Notes under the pieces: generated by a model | The model's input: the letters and a program-made list of their open reading frames with translations, nothing else | Told to the model about the DNA's origin: nothing | The model's database searches: none | NCBI GenBank assembly: GCA_012103505.1 | Contig: WLWP01000001.1 | Location: forward strand, 1,302,001 to 1,366,000 | DNA: 64,000 nucleotides | DNA from: Pseudomonadales bacterium | Lineage (GTDB): Bacteria; Pseudomonadota; Gammaproteobacteria; Pseudomonadales; Azotimanducaceae | Direction: 5' to 3' | Position numbers and translations under genes: made by a program | Shown: positions 16,863 through 25,698 of the stretch, one piece after another | Layout of the letters: the number at the start of each line of letters is the position of its first letter | Position numbering within the stretch: position 1 is the stretch's first letter

Positions 16863-17513
16863 ATGGAATGGCAGCTTTTTGCACTACTTCAAATGGGCTT
16901 GATCGCGATCGCGTTGCCGACCGCATTCTTTTTCCATGGGCGGACCCTCAAATCGCAGAATGACGAACTCCGCGTGCATGTTAGCCAGCTCGAGGCCAAA
17001 CCGTCTGTCGAAAATGCGGATGGGCAAAGTCCCTCTCCAAGAGAGTGGAGTCGCGAATTTCTAGCCACACTGCCGAATGAGCATCCCGCGTTTCCAGTCA
17101 TCAAAGCAGTTCTTAGAAATGCGGTTAGACCCAAAGAAGATTTTCTAGAAAAATTTCCTGAGGTCATCAACAAAGCTGGGCTCGGAGGTGGTACAGAAGT
17201 CATATCCGACGAGGCTGCACAAGCACGTATCCAGGAACTCGAGGCACAACTCGCCGAAGGCGGGGGCGCGTCTGACGGTGGACCTGACGATGGTCAAGCT
17301 GCCGAACTCAAAACACTGCTGGCTCAGTTTACGAAAGACAGCCGCGAAATGATGGCTTGCATACAGACCCTAGAATCCGAGAATGCGGCGTTGCTCGCTC
17401 AACTTGAAGCGGCGGACATGGCGCCTGTGACTCAACAAGACGCGGACGATATGGATCAAACGACCGTACAAGATGAGCCAAGTGAGCCAATTGCTGCGGA
17501 GAGTGCCGCTTAA
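16863..17513 (+). CDS. Single-span membrane protein with coiled-coil region, unknown
   Basis: This 216-residue protein has an N-terminal membrane helix (LFALLQMGLIAIALPTAFFF), a coiled-coil stretch (LKSQNDELRVHVSQLEAK), a small globular part around SREFLATLPNEHPAFPVIKAV, and two more heptad-rich segments (ARIQELEAQL, and CIQTLESENAALLAQLEAA) split by a GGGASDGGPDDG linker. The tail is very acidic. It may be a membrane-anchored scaffold. The upstream 240 bp (16623-16862) are AT-rich and hold no gene; they probably contain its promoter. Confidence 0.65.
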   Translation: MEWQLFALLQMGLIAIALPTAFFFHGRTLKSQNDELRVHVSQLEAKPSVENADGQSPSPREWSREFLATLPNEHPAFPVIKAVLRNAVRPKEDFLEKFPEVINKAGLGGGTEVISDEAAQARIQELEAQLAEGGGASDGGPDDGQAAELKTLLAQFTKDSREMMACIQTLESENAALLAQLEAADMAPVTQQDADDMDQTTVQDEPSEPIAAESAA

Positions 17514-17543
17514 CCCGAAACTCCCAGGCTGCAACCGCTACTA

Positions 17544-18335
17544 CTACTGCCTATGCAGCCGGTAATCAGGTGCGATGACGTCGTAACTTGATCTATACGG
17601 GTTTATGTCGAGCCCTCCCCGCCTTTGAAAACGCCCATAGACGCTAAGTGACTCAGGCTCACACATCAAATTGATATCCCGGTAGATCTGTTCAATACAG
17701 GCTTCATGAAAAGCGGCATGCGACCTATATGAAACGAGATACTTCAGCAGTGACCCTTCGTCGATCGCAGCTCCTTGATACTCTACTGCGAGAGAGGCCC
17801 AATCGGGTTGTCCCGTGACGGGACAAAGACTGCGGAACAGATGCGAGTGAAGTGTTTCGTGCACTTGCGATTCGGTTGCCGAGCGAGATAGGAGGCGTGC
17901 ATTTGGCTCGTAGACTTGCACCCTAATATCTAGTGCATCGATACACCGGCCAGGCATTCTGGCCGTTGTTTGTGGCAGCTGTTCTAGGTTGAGCAGTTCA
18001 ACAATCACTGGCGCACGAAAAGCCATCGCCAAATCCTGATCCAAGGTATTCAGCACTTCCGCCCGTGTTTCGAACTTTGTTTGCGCAAAGCTACCGAGAT
18101 AGAGCTTCATCGATTTACTTTCGACAATGCAGTCGGATTCACAATTGATGCGCAATCGAACCGCCGCGACTTCTGGCTTACCTTGCGTGTTGAGCCAGGA
18201 AAACTCATAGCCCGTCCACACATCCTCACCTTTTCCCTCGAACGTCACTTCGCGGCGCTTGAGCGAACACAAAAGCGAAGGTGTATAGGTGTCGATATAG
18301 GTCGTGGCTTGTCCAAGTGGACTATCACTCTGCAC
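17544..18335 (-). CDS. queF: NADPH-dependent 7-cyano-7-deazaguanine reductase (preQ0 reductase, type II QueF)
   Basis: QueF reduces the nitrile of preQ0 to preQ1 with NADPH, the last soluble step before queuosine is put into tRNA. The 263-residue length with two T-fold halves is the long gammaproteobacterial class. Visible motifs are VESKSMKLYLGSF (71-83), the QueF family signature, and CPVTGQPDW (171-179), which supplies the thioimide-forming Cys171 and the acid Asp178. The C-terminal GRFQRRGGLDINPYRS is also typical. No other queuosine genes are in the window. Confidence 0.97.
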   Translation of the reverse strand: MQSDSPLGQATTYIDTYTPSLLCSLKRREVTFEGKGEDVWTGYEFSWLNTQGKPEVAAVRLRINCESDCIVESKSMKLYLGSFAQTKFETRAEVLNTLDQDLAMAFRAPVIVELLNLEQLPQTTARMPGRCIDALDIRVQVYEPNARLLSRSATESQVHETLHSHLFRSLCPVTGQPDWASLAVEYQGAAIDEGSLLKYLVSYRSHAAFHEACIEQIYRDINLMCEPESLSVYGRFQRRGGLDINPYRSSYDVIAPDYRLHRQ

Positions 18336-18537
18336 AAAGAACCCCTACTTTGATTACCTCAATTGATCCAATGACAACTTACCAAATGCTTCTTGGACAA
18401 CGAGAGATCCCAGATAAGCGGTAGTATTTCGCCGCTAAACTATCCCAAAATGACGTCAAACCAATTGCTGCATGCGACGCTCGATGCGCATACGCTTTGA
18501 CAGCTTATGGATTCACTAGCGATTCTCAGAGGAAACG

Positions 18538-20475
18538 ATGACTTATTCACCACTCCCAGCCGACCTTGCAACAGCCAAACCTGCCACAGAGCACACAAGG
18601 GAACACAATAAAGCCGTCAGTCGCGAGTTGCCTTTTGAGGATCGACGCAGTTTTGACAATGCCCAACGAGGATTTATCGGGACGCTGGAACCGTTAACGA
18701 TCACACGAGGTGGTAACCACGTTACCTTCGATTTGAGTCAATTTGAGTTCTTACAAGACCAGGCGCCGGACACTGTAAATCCAAGCTTGTGGCGCCAAGC
18801 TCAGCTCAACGCTCATCATCATGGTCTGTATGAAGTTTGCCCTGGGCTTTATCAGGTACGATCTTTTGACATCGCCAACATGACGATCATCGAGGGGGAT
18901 ACCGGTTGGGTCATCATCGACCCATTGACCTCGTCAGAATCTTCTGCTGCCGCCCTAGCATTGGCTAACAAACACCTTGGCGAACGTCCCGTCACGGCAG
19001 TTGTACACACCCACAGCCATGCCGATCACTTCGCCGGGGTGCTTGGGGTCATCACTCAAGAAGATGCGAACTCAGGCCGTATACCCGTTGTCGCACCGTT
19101 AGATTTTGTTGAAGAGTCTTTGAACGAAAACGTACTTGCCGGGAACGTCATGAACCGGCGGGCCACATATATGTATGGCAACCTGCTGAAGCCGGGGGCT
19201 AAGGGATTCGTTACCACAGGTTTAGGCGCGGCCCTCTCCATGGGTACGACTGGCTTTGTCATTCCAAACGATATTGTTGAGGAGACAGGTGAGATTCGTG
19301 TCTTGGATGGGATCGAGTTTGAGTTTCAAATGACGATGGGCACAGAAGCACCAGCAGAATTTGTCTTCTTTCTGCCTAAGTTCAAAGCACTCTGCATGTC
19401 GGAAATCACATCCCACCATCTGCACAACGTGTACACCCCAAGAGGTGCCCAAGTTCGAGACGCCCTAGCTTGGGCTGCACAGATCGACGAGAGCGTGCAG
19501 CTCTTTGGTGACAGACTTGAAATCCAATTTGCGAGCCACCACTGGCCTATCTGGGGACGTGAGAATGCTTGTGAGTACATGCTTAAACAACGAGATCTCT
19601 ACAAGTTCATCCACGATCAAACGCTGCGCTTAGCAAACACTGGATCCAACAAGGAGGAGATCGCAGAGCGAGTCAAATTACCAGATAGCTTGGGACACGA
19701 ATTTTCCAACCGTGATTATTACGGGACGGTCCACCACAACAGTAGAGCTGTATACGTTAAATACCTTGGTTATTTCGACGGAAATCCAGCAACGTTGTAC
19801 CCGCTCCCTCCGAGCGAGGTAGGTGCCAAGTATGTCCAGTTTATGGGTGGCGCTGATAGTGTTGTCGAAAAGGCTGACGTTAGCTTCCAAAGCGGTGAGT
19901 ATCGCTGGGTTGCAGAGGTTCTAAACCATGTTGTCATGAGTGATCCAGAACATATTCCCGCTCGGTCCCTACTAGCTGACACCTATGAACAACTCGGCTA
20001 TCAATCTGAATCTGCGCCATGGCGGAACTTTTACCTATGCGGTGCGCTTGAACTTCGCGAAGGTTTACCAGAAGGGTCAGTATTCAAGGCAAGTGAAGGC
20101 ATTGCGCGTGGGATGCCGTTAGAAAACTTGTTTCGGTTGATGGCTGTACGCCTCATTCCGGATGTGGTGGCAGAGGTCAATATGTCCATCAACTTTGAGA
20201 TGACAGATCTCGACGAAAACTGGCTGCTAACTATCGAAAATGCCGTACTAAACGCCTGGCCTGATCGTCAGGCTGTCCAGCCGACGGTCGCGATCACAGG
20301 TTCTTCGGTAGACATCAAAATGATGTTCTTGGGCCTCACGAGCGCCCTGGATCTCATCGGAAGTAACAAGTTAGTCGTCACTGGAGACATCGCATCTCTG
20401 GCTGGCATGAACGAATGGTTTGCAACTTTCTCGCGTCGCTTTCCGATCGTTACGCCGAGACCGATTGAGGGGTAA
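18538..20475 (+). CDS. Alkylsulfatase, metallo-beta-lactamase fold (SdsA1/YjcS type III sulfatase)
   Basis: The 645-residue protein has the zinc motif HTHSHADH (157-164) and further ligands near CMSEITSHHLHN and FASHHWPIWGRE. These match the alkylsulfatase branch rather than classic beta-lactamases. The middle holds the dimerisation helices and the end (about 530-645) is the SCP2-like alkylsulfatase C-terminal domain. Such enzymes release sulfate from primary or secondary alkyl sulfates, making alcohols for beta-oxidation. No signal peptide is seen, although relatives are often exported. A good agagga Shine-Dalgarno precedes the ATG. Its 3' end overlaps the convergent TRAP permease by 26 bp. 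Confidence 0.93.
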   Translation: MTYSPLPADLATAKPATEHTREHNKAVSRELPFEDRRSFDNAQRGFIGTLEPLTITRGGNHVTFDLSQFEFLQDQAPDTVNPSLWRQAQLNAHHHGLYEVCPGLYQVRSFDIANMTIIEGDTGWVIIDPLTSSESSAAALALANKHLGERPVTAVVHTHSHADHFAGVLGVITQEDANSGRIPVVAPLDFVEESLNENVLAGNVMNRRATYMYGNLLKPGAKGFVTTGLGAALSMGTTGFVIPNDIVEETGEIRVLDGIEFEFQMTMGTEAPAEFVFFLPKFKALCMSEITSHHLHNVYTPRGAQVRDALAWAAQIDESVQLFGDRLEIQFASHHWPIWGRENACEYMLKQRDLYKFIHDQTLRLANTGSNKEEIAERVKLPDSLGHEFSNRDYYGTVHHNSRAVYVKYLGYFDGNPATLYPLPPSEVGAKYVQFMGGADSVVEKADVSFQSGEYRWVAEVLNHVVMSDPEHIPARSLLADTYEQLGYQSESAPWRNFYLCGALELREGLPEGSVFKASEGIARGMPLENLFRLMAVRLIPDVVAEVNMSINFEMTDLDENWLLTIENAVLNAWPDRQAVQPTVAITGSSVDIKMMFLGLTSALDLIGSNKLVVTGDIASLAGMNEWFATFSRRFPIVTPRPIEG

Positions 20476-22378
20476 GCAGCTTCATCACAAGGCCTACGCC
20501 GCTGACGGCAACGCCAATCAGGAACAACATCGTGTTCGATGGAGGATCGGAAAACACCAAACTCAAGTCTGGGGTGGCGATCAAGAGGCCGCCGACACCG
20601 ATGGCTATGCGCTGTAAACTTGTGATCTCGCCGACGCCAGAAACAAAGCTCTGCAACGCACCCACGATAAGCCAAATACCTATCAAACACTCAACGATGC
20701 TAATCAATATCGTCTGCCAATCACCTTCTAGAATAAACGTTACATCGAGCACGAATATGAAAGGCACGAGATAGATAATGCTACCGAGTCGCATTGCAGA
20801 CAAGCCAGTCTCAAGCGGCTTGGCATCGGCAATGGAGGCCGCAGCGTAGGCACCTAAGGCTACCGGCGGCGTAATGTAGGACAGCATCGCCCAGTAAAGA
20901 ATAAACAAGTGCGCAGAGAGCGGCACTAGATCTTGACCAACCAGGGCTGGCGCTAAAACCACAGCTAGAAAGATATACGCAGCGGTGACAGTCATCCCAA
21001 TGCCGAGGACAAAACTCGTTAGCGCACCCATGAGCAGGAGGATACCCAACTCGTCTCCCGCTATGCTGAGTAAGTCGTTGACGAGCGTTCCGCTGAGACC
21101 TGTCAACGACAGTGCGCCAACAATGAGACCCACACCAGCTAGAATAACAATCAGTTCAATCAATAGTTTGCCAGTCATGAACAGCAGGTCTCTAAGACCC
21201 CGCCAGTCCAGCCGATGGTCAGCCGAAAACTGATTCAATATCAAAAGCGCCGCTGTCGCGTAGTAAGGCGCTAGCGCCTCTCGCTGCAGAAAGATCAGCA
21301 AGAAGACGAGTAGCCCAAACGCGCCAAGGTAAAACCACCCTTTCGCAATGGTTTGTCCGAGCCGCGGTATTTCATCTGCGTCAAGTCCATCAAGCTGCTC
21401 TTTACCTGCATATGCGTCGATTTGCAGATACAGACTCACAAAATACAACAACGCCGGTACCGCAGCGGCAATCGCAACCTCTGAGTATGGTATCTCTAAC
21501 AAAGTTGCCATGATGAACGCGGTCGATCCCATTATGGGAGGTAACAAGACCCCGCCCGTCGATGCACAAGCCTCGACTCCACCCGCAATTCTTGGGGACA
21601 TGCCCGCTTTTTTCATCGCCGGAATGGTCAATTGCCCGGTCGTCAACACGTTTGTGACAACGCTACCACTCATAGACCCCATCAAACCTGACGACACGAT
21701 TGCTACCTTTGCCGGCCCACCACGTTGACGACCAAGTAGTGCAAACGCGAGGTTTAGAAAAAAGGCACCCCCTCCCGTGTGCTGAAGTACGACCCCGAAA
21801 ACGACAAATCCGATCACAAGATTTGCAAAAGCCTGAAACGGCAAACCAAATATGTTTTCTATGCTAATCGCATGGTACGCAGCCGTGTCTTGCCATCCGG
21901 CGGGTAGTCCTGACAAGGGACCGGGCATAAATTCTGTATAGATTGGTAGTAACGAGAAGACTGTTGCGATGACACACAGGGCAAGCCCACCAGCGCGACG
22001 AAGTGCTTCAATGACAAGTAGCCACAAAACTAGACTTGAGTAGACCACCCATTCGGGCGCGCCAAACTCCCAAGCTTCGTCCAAGGCAGTTTCAGCCGAC
22101 AGAAACAAAGTCACCAAGACCCCGATGGCTGCGATGACAAGGACGCCGTCAATTACTTTCTGGCGCGGGTAAAGCAAGTAAACCGGTGGCAATAGGATGG
22201 CAAAGAGACCGTAGAAGTATTGCGACTCGACTCGAACAAACGCACCAAGCCATTGTTCACCACCAAACACACGGAGCGTGTCCATCGCAAGTAATAAGGC
22301 AAGGATGGCCAAGACTGCCACGCCCCATCTAGTCGCTAACTCCCAGCGACTTTGCACATCTGAATTCAATGTCGACAA
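20450..22378 (-). CDS. TRAP transporter fused permease subunit (DctQ-DctM fusion)
   Basis: The 642-residue protein is hydrophobic throughout with about 16-18 membrane segments, the size of fused small plus large TRAP permeases. It shows the large-subunit hallmark SSGLMGSMSGSVVTNVLTTG and ACASTGGVLLPPIMGSTAFI, typical of the TAXI-linked fused permease family. The TTG start lies 2 bp after the stop of the TAXI binding-protein gene, with a gaaggcgagg sequence upstream, so the two are translationally coupled. Import is sodium- or proton-driven. The substrate is probably an organic acid; the alkylsulfatase and esterase on either side are only weak hints. Confidence 0.93.
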   Translation of the reverse strand: MSTLNSDVQSRWELATRWGVAVLAILALLLAMDTLRVFGGEQWLGAFVRVESQYFYGLFAILLPPVYLLYPRQKVIDGVLVIAAIGVLVTLFLSAETALDEAWEFGAPEWVVYSSLVLWLLVIEALRRAGGLALCVIATVFSLLPIYTEFMPGPLSGLPAGWQDTAAYHAISIENIFGLPFQAFANLVIGFVVFGVVLQHTGGGAFFLNLAFALLGRQRGGPAKVAIVSSGLMGSMSGSVVTNVLTTGQLTIPAMKKAGMSPRIAGGVEACASTGGVLLPPIMGSTAFIMATLLEIPYSEVAIAAAVPALLYFVSLYLQIDAYAGKEQLDGLDADEIPRLGQTIAKGWFYLGAFGLLVFLLIFLQREALAPYYATAALLILNQFSADHRLDWRGLRDLLFMTGKLLIELIVILAGVGLIVGALSLTGLSGTLVNDLLSIAGDELGILLLMGALTSFVLGIGMTVTAAYIFLAVVLAPALVGQDLVPLSAHLFILYWAMLSYITPPVALGAYAAASIADAKPLETGLSAMRLGSIIYLVPFIFVLDVTFILEGDWQTILISIVECLIGIWLIVGALQSFVSGVGEITSLQRIAIGVGGLLIATPDLSLVFSDPPSNTMLFLIGVAVSGVGLVMKLLTPQSVSA

Positions 22379-22380
22379 GC

Positions 22381-23547
22381 CTACTGGGCCTCGCCTTTCG
22401 TCCAGATCGGATCCAGCCCTTCCTGCTCTAAAGCTTGCGCCCGTAGCGCGTACCAGTCGGCATCGCCTCCCCCGGCACTACGATGCTTTTGCCAGGCTTC
22501 GGCCAAGATCGCCTGGCGCGCTAACAAGCCTTCATTGTGATCATCCTCAGGCTGTCCCCAGGCACCGATAGACCTAAAGTACTTAATGGCGCCTTCATGA
22601 AAAGGTACCTCCCATTGAAAGACTTGCCGGTCCAATGCCCAGCCAATGCCACCAGGGTCGGCGTCTTTGTACTCGTCGTAGTGCGTGTGAATCACTTTTG
22701 CCAGATCATGTACAAGATCAGCTTTTTGATCTGCTAGCGTGATAAGCAATGGGTAGGGATAGGTGGCTCCTTCATGCGGCGACTCAACAGAAATTGCTGC
22801 ACCCCGAGTTGCCATATGAGGAGTGAAAAAAGGCGTGACCGCGTTCATACGCTCCCAACAACCTGTATCTGCGTGCGGCGCTTTCGGCCAAAAAATACCG
22901 CGAGGTGACGCTTCGAGCTTTCGTGTTGGACCGGACACGGTATTCGCGTAGGCCGCATCCACTTGTCCGTTGACGGCCCCTGTCCACATGGCAGCGTAAC
23001 CTGGGAAGTCCACTCGCTTTACATCGTCCCAGGTCAACCCGCCACATGCTAAGAACGCTTGAGTTGGAATGTTGATTGCTGGTGCACCGCGAACATACGG
23101 CACTCGTTTCCCCCGCAAATCGGCATAGCTCTCAATGCCCAAATCAGCTGCTACCCCTAAGGCTTGGTTCGAGTCGCCGTAGGACATCATTACGATGCGG
23201 AGTGGTAACGGTCCCCACTTATCCGACGCAAATTGAAAGACGCCTTCCTGCGCAAAATAGGTTGCTATCCCGTTCGCCGAGAACTGTACGCGCTTGCGCA
23301 CCAATGGCAGCAGTCTTGAAACATCATTCTTGCCAGGGACGACTCGTAAATTCACATCGTAATGATCCTTGAGCACCTTACCGATGGCGACGGCTTGGTT
23401 ATAGCCGGTTGTGCCGAGGTTATAAGCGCTCCACGCCATTGTTCGACCTAGTTGCAATTCTTCCGCCTGCGCGAAACCGGACAATGCAGCGAGCATTAGC
23501 ATCATTCGCGTTAAACGAATTTTTTGAGTGCGCAAAATGGTCCTCAA
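22381..23547 (-). CDS. TAXI-family TRAP transporter solute-binding protein
   Basis: The 388-residue protein starts with a signal peptide (RTQKIRLTR then MMLMLAALSGFAQA) and continues with LGRTMAWSAYNLGTTGYNQA and FSANGIATYFAQEGVFQF, the TAXI (TRAP-associated extracytoplasmic immunogenic) pattern. A YADLRGKRVPYVRGAPA segment and VNGQVDAAYANTVS follow. It works in the periplasm as the receptor of the fused permease that follows it directly. The start is a TTG at 23547; an ATG 14 codons later (MMLML) is possible but would remove the positive n-region. Confidence 0.9.
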   Translation of the reverse strand: MRTILRTQKIRLTRMMLMLAALSGFAQAEELQLGRTMAWSAYNLGTTGYNQAVAIGKVLKDHYDVNLRVVPGKNDVSRLLPLVRKRVQFSANGIATYFAQEGVFQFASDKWGPLPLRIVMMSYGDSNQALGVAADLGIESYADLRGKRVPYVRGAPAINIPTQAFLACGGLTWDDVKRVDFPGYAAMWTGAVNGQVDAAYANTVSGPTRKLEASPRGIFWPKAPHADTGCWERMNAVTPFFTPHMATRGAAISVESPHEGATYPYPLLITLADQKADLVHDLAKVIHTHYDEYKDADPGGIGWALDRQVFQWEVPFHEGAIKYFRSIGAWGQPEDDHNEGLLARQAILAEAWQKHRSAGGGDADWYALRAQALEQEGLDPIWTKGEAQ

Positions 23548-23729
23548 CTAACTTTGGTGTGGCCCGGCAGAGTAGGGCTCTGAGACGTGACGGTCAACGG
23601 GTACAGAGTCCCTTACCCACATGGATGACTTTGTGCCAACCCCTGATTTGCATACGCTGCAAGCAACTGTGTTTTAATATCTGCGCTAGCAAAATTTATC
23701 CGTGACAAGCTACTTATAGGGAGCAAGTT

Positions 23730-25205
23730 ATGTCCACTATCACCATCAAAGCCCCAGCCGGTCCTATTGTCGGTCGAGAGAAGAACGGCGCCCTACTCTT
23801 CGCTGGGATCCCTTACGCTGAAGCCCCAGTAGAGGGCTTGCGCTTTTTGCCACCGGTGCCAAAACGGCTATTTAGTGAGCCGTATGAAGCGTTCAAATTT
23901 GGGCCCGCTGCACCACAAACTCCAACGGGTGGGATGACAGATAGTGCGCCAGTCCGCTGGAGCGAAGAATGTCTCAGCCTAAACGTCTCCACCCCAGCAA
24001 TCGACACAATGGCCCGTCCTGTGCTCGTTTGGATACACGGTGGGGGCTATCGCACAGGCCAGAGCTCAATCCCCTGGTACAGTGGTATCCCGTTCGCTGA
24101 GAACGGCAACATAGTCACGGTGTCAATCAACTATCGGCTCGGTGCACTTGGGTTTACTGACCTCAGTCATCTAGGTCCGGAATACGAGAACTCGTCGGTT
24201 AATGGCATTCTGGATCAGATCGAAGCCTTGAGGTGGGTGCAAAAAAATATCTCCGCTTTCGGCGGAGACCCCGCCAAGGTCACCATCGCAGGCGAATCAG
24301 CCGGTGGGTTTAGTGTCGCTACGCTGCTCGGCTGTCCTGAAGCGCAAGGACTGTTTCACCGCGCTATCCCGCAAAGTGGTGCCGCCCACCACACCCTCTC
24401 AGCTGAAGCGTCGCAAAAAGTAACCCAGCACTTTCTCGATGCGCTCGGTCAGAGCGACGTTATCGGTCTACAAGCTGTTAGCACACAGGAAATTCTTGAT
24501 GCGCAAAACACTACGACCCAACATTTCGAATCAGGTGCAGGGATTAACAATGGCCTTGGGACCACAGTCTCGCCTTTCTATCCAGTGCACGGCACACCGG
24601 CTCTACCACAAAGCCCACTCGAAGCAATTCATGCGGGAGTCGGAGGCGAAGTTGCTGTGTTAACCGGAACCAATGCGGATGAAACAACCCTTTTTGGCTA
24701 CGGCAAGGTAGATAGATCTAAGTTGGATCGGATCGCGGCCGGATACAACGCTACAGAAGTACTTGAACGCTATCGCGAAACGAGACCCGAAGCCTCAGAC
24801 GAAGAGCTTCTGATCGCCATTACGACGGATCACATGTTTCGAATTCCAGCAGTACGACTGGCAGAAGCTCGCGAAGCACATACGCCTGATACGTGGATGT
24901 ATTTGTTTAACTGGCAAAGCCGCGCCTTCAATGGCCGACTGAAAGCAACTCATGCCTTGGAGATCCCATTCGCTTTTAACACGCTGAGTGCCGCAGGTGT
25001 CGACGCTTTTGTCGGCCCCGGTGAGTCACCACAACCTTTGGCAGATACGATGCATGCTGCCTGGATCGCTTTTATTCGTGACGGTGATCCCGGCTGGGCG
25101 CGATATGACATTGGCACACGAGCCACTATGATATTTGACGAAGCTTCCAAGCAAGTTGATAACCCCGCAGCCGAAGAGCGCGAAGCATGGACGGGTGTGC
25201 GTTGA
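23730..25205 (+). CDS. Type B carboxylesterase
   Basis: The 491-residue protein is a classical carboxylesterase/cholinesterase-fold enzyme. It shows WIHGGGYRTG (oxyanion hole, 101-110), GESAGGFS with nucleophile Ser190, an acid in NADETTLFG, and a histidine in KATHALEIPFAFN. It has no signal peptide and should be cytoplasmic. A Shine-Dalgarno (agggag) lies before the ATG. It is divergent from the TRAP transporter and overlaps the start of a small lipoprotein gene. The substrate is unknown; carboxyl esters are the usual targets. Confidence 0.93.
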   Translation: MSTITIKAPAGPIVGREKNGALLFAGIPYAEAPVEGLRFLPPVPKRLFSEPYEAFKFGPAAPQTPTGGMTDSAPVRWSEECLSLNVSTPAIDTMARPVLVWIHGGGYRTGQSSIPWYSGIPFAENGNIVTVSINYRLGALGFTDLSHLGPEYENSSVNGILDQIEALRWVQKNISAFGGDPAKVTIAGESAGGFSVATLLGCPEAQGLFHRAIPQSGAAHHTLSAEASQKVTQHFLDALGQSDVIGLQAVSTQEILDAQNTTTQHFESGAGINNGLGTTVSPFYPVHGTPALPQSPLEAIHAGVGGEVAVLTGTNADETTLFGYGKVDRSKLDRIAAGYNATEVLERYRETRPEASDEELLIAITTDHMFRIPAVRLAEAREAHTPDTWMYLFNWQSRAFNGRLKATHALEIPFAFNTLSAAGVDAFVGPGESPQPLADTMHAAWIAFIRDGDPGWARYDIGTRATMIFDEASKQVDNPAAEEREAWTGVR

Positions 25206-25669
25206 GGACCATTAGCAGAAATATCCTCTTGGCTGTTGTTGCGCTAACGTTGTTTGCATGTTCGGAGAGCGAAGAAATAACACCGGCATCCGAAGCGCCT
25301 GACGCGCTGCCAGAAAAGCCAATGCCGCCCGGTTTTCTGGACGAGCCACCACCGCCACCCACTTCCGCTACAGCAATTCTATCGGGAGGGACCTTACTGT
25401 TACCCGATGGCGGCGAGATTCCCGACAGCTTGGTGGTAATCACAAACGGAGATTTAGTCGCTTGGGGTACACGTGGAGCAGTTGACGTGCCCAATGACTC
25501 AATTGGCTTTGACTTGCGCGGCAAGTGGATCGAACCGATCGCGTTAGACCCACAAGCACAAGCAGCACTAAGAATTGCAGACCAAGATCCGCGTGTAGAT
25601 AGCTTTAACGGTACATACGTAGGCGGCTACGAAGACGGCACATTAACGCTACCCGAGCCGGAGGACTAA
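25187..25669 (+). CDS. Lipoprotein resembling an amidohydrolase N-terminal domain alone
   Basis: The 160-residue protein has a signal sequence ending in the lipobox LTLFAC, then a proline-rich linker (EKPMPPGFLDEPPPPP) and a small beta domain: AILSGGTLLLPDGGEIPDS, LVVITNGDLVAWG and DLRGKWIEP. This pattern is the composite beta-sandwich at the front of imidazolonepropionase-like amidohydrolases, but the metal-binding HxH barrel is absent and the protein simply ends. Either it is a truncated amidohydrolase or the sandwich serves a new use. The ATG at 25187 overlaps the carboxylesterase end by 19 bp; a TTG at 25202 would also keep the lipobox. Confidence 0.65.
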   Translation: MDGCALRTISRNILLAVVALTLFACSESEEITPASEAPDALPEKPMPPGFLDEPPPPPTSATAILSGGTLLLPDGGEIPDSLVVITNGDLVAWGTRGAVDVPNDSIGFDLRGKWIEPIALDPQAQAALRIADQDPRVDSFNGTYVGGYEDGTLTLPEPED

Positions 25670-25698
25670 ACATCTTCGCAGCCCAGAATCAAACGGCT

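Noticed and set aside
18418..18437. Short hairpin agcgg/ccgct upstream of the alkylsulfatase
   Set aside because: Only five pairs with a ten-base loop and no T tract; no support for a riboswitch or terminator.
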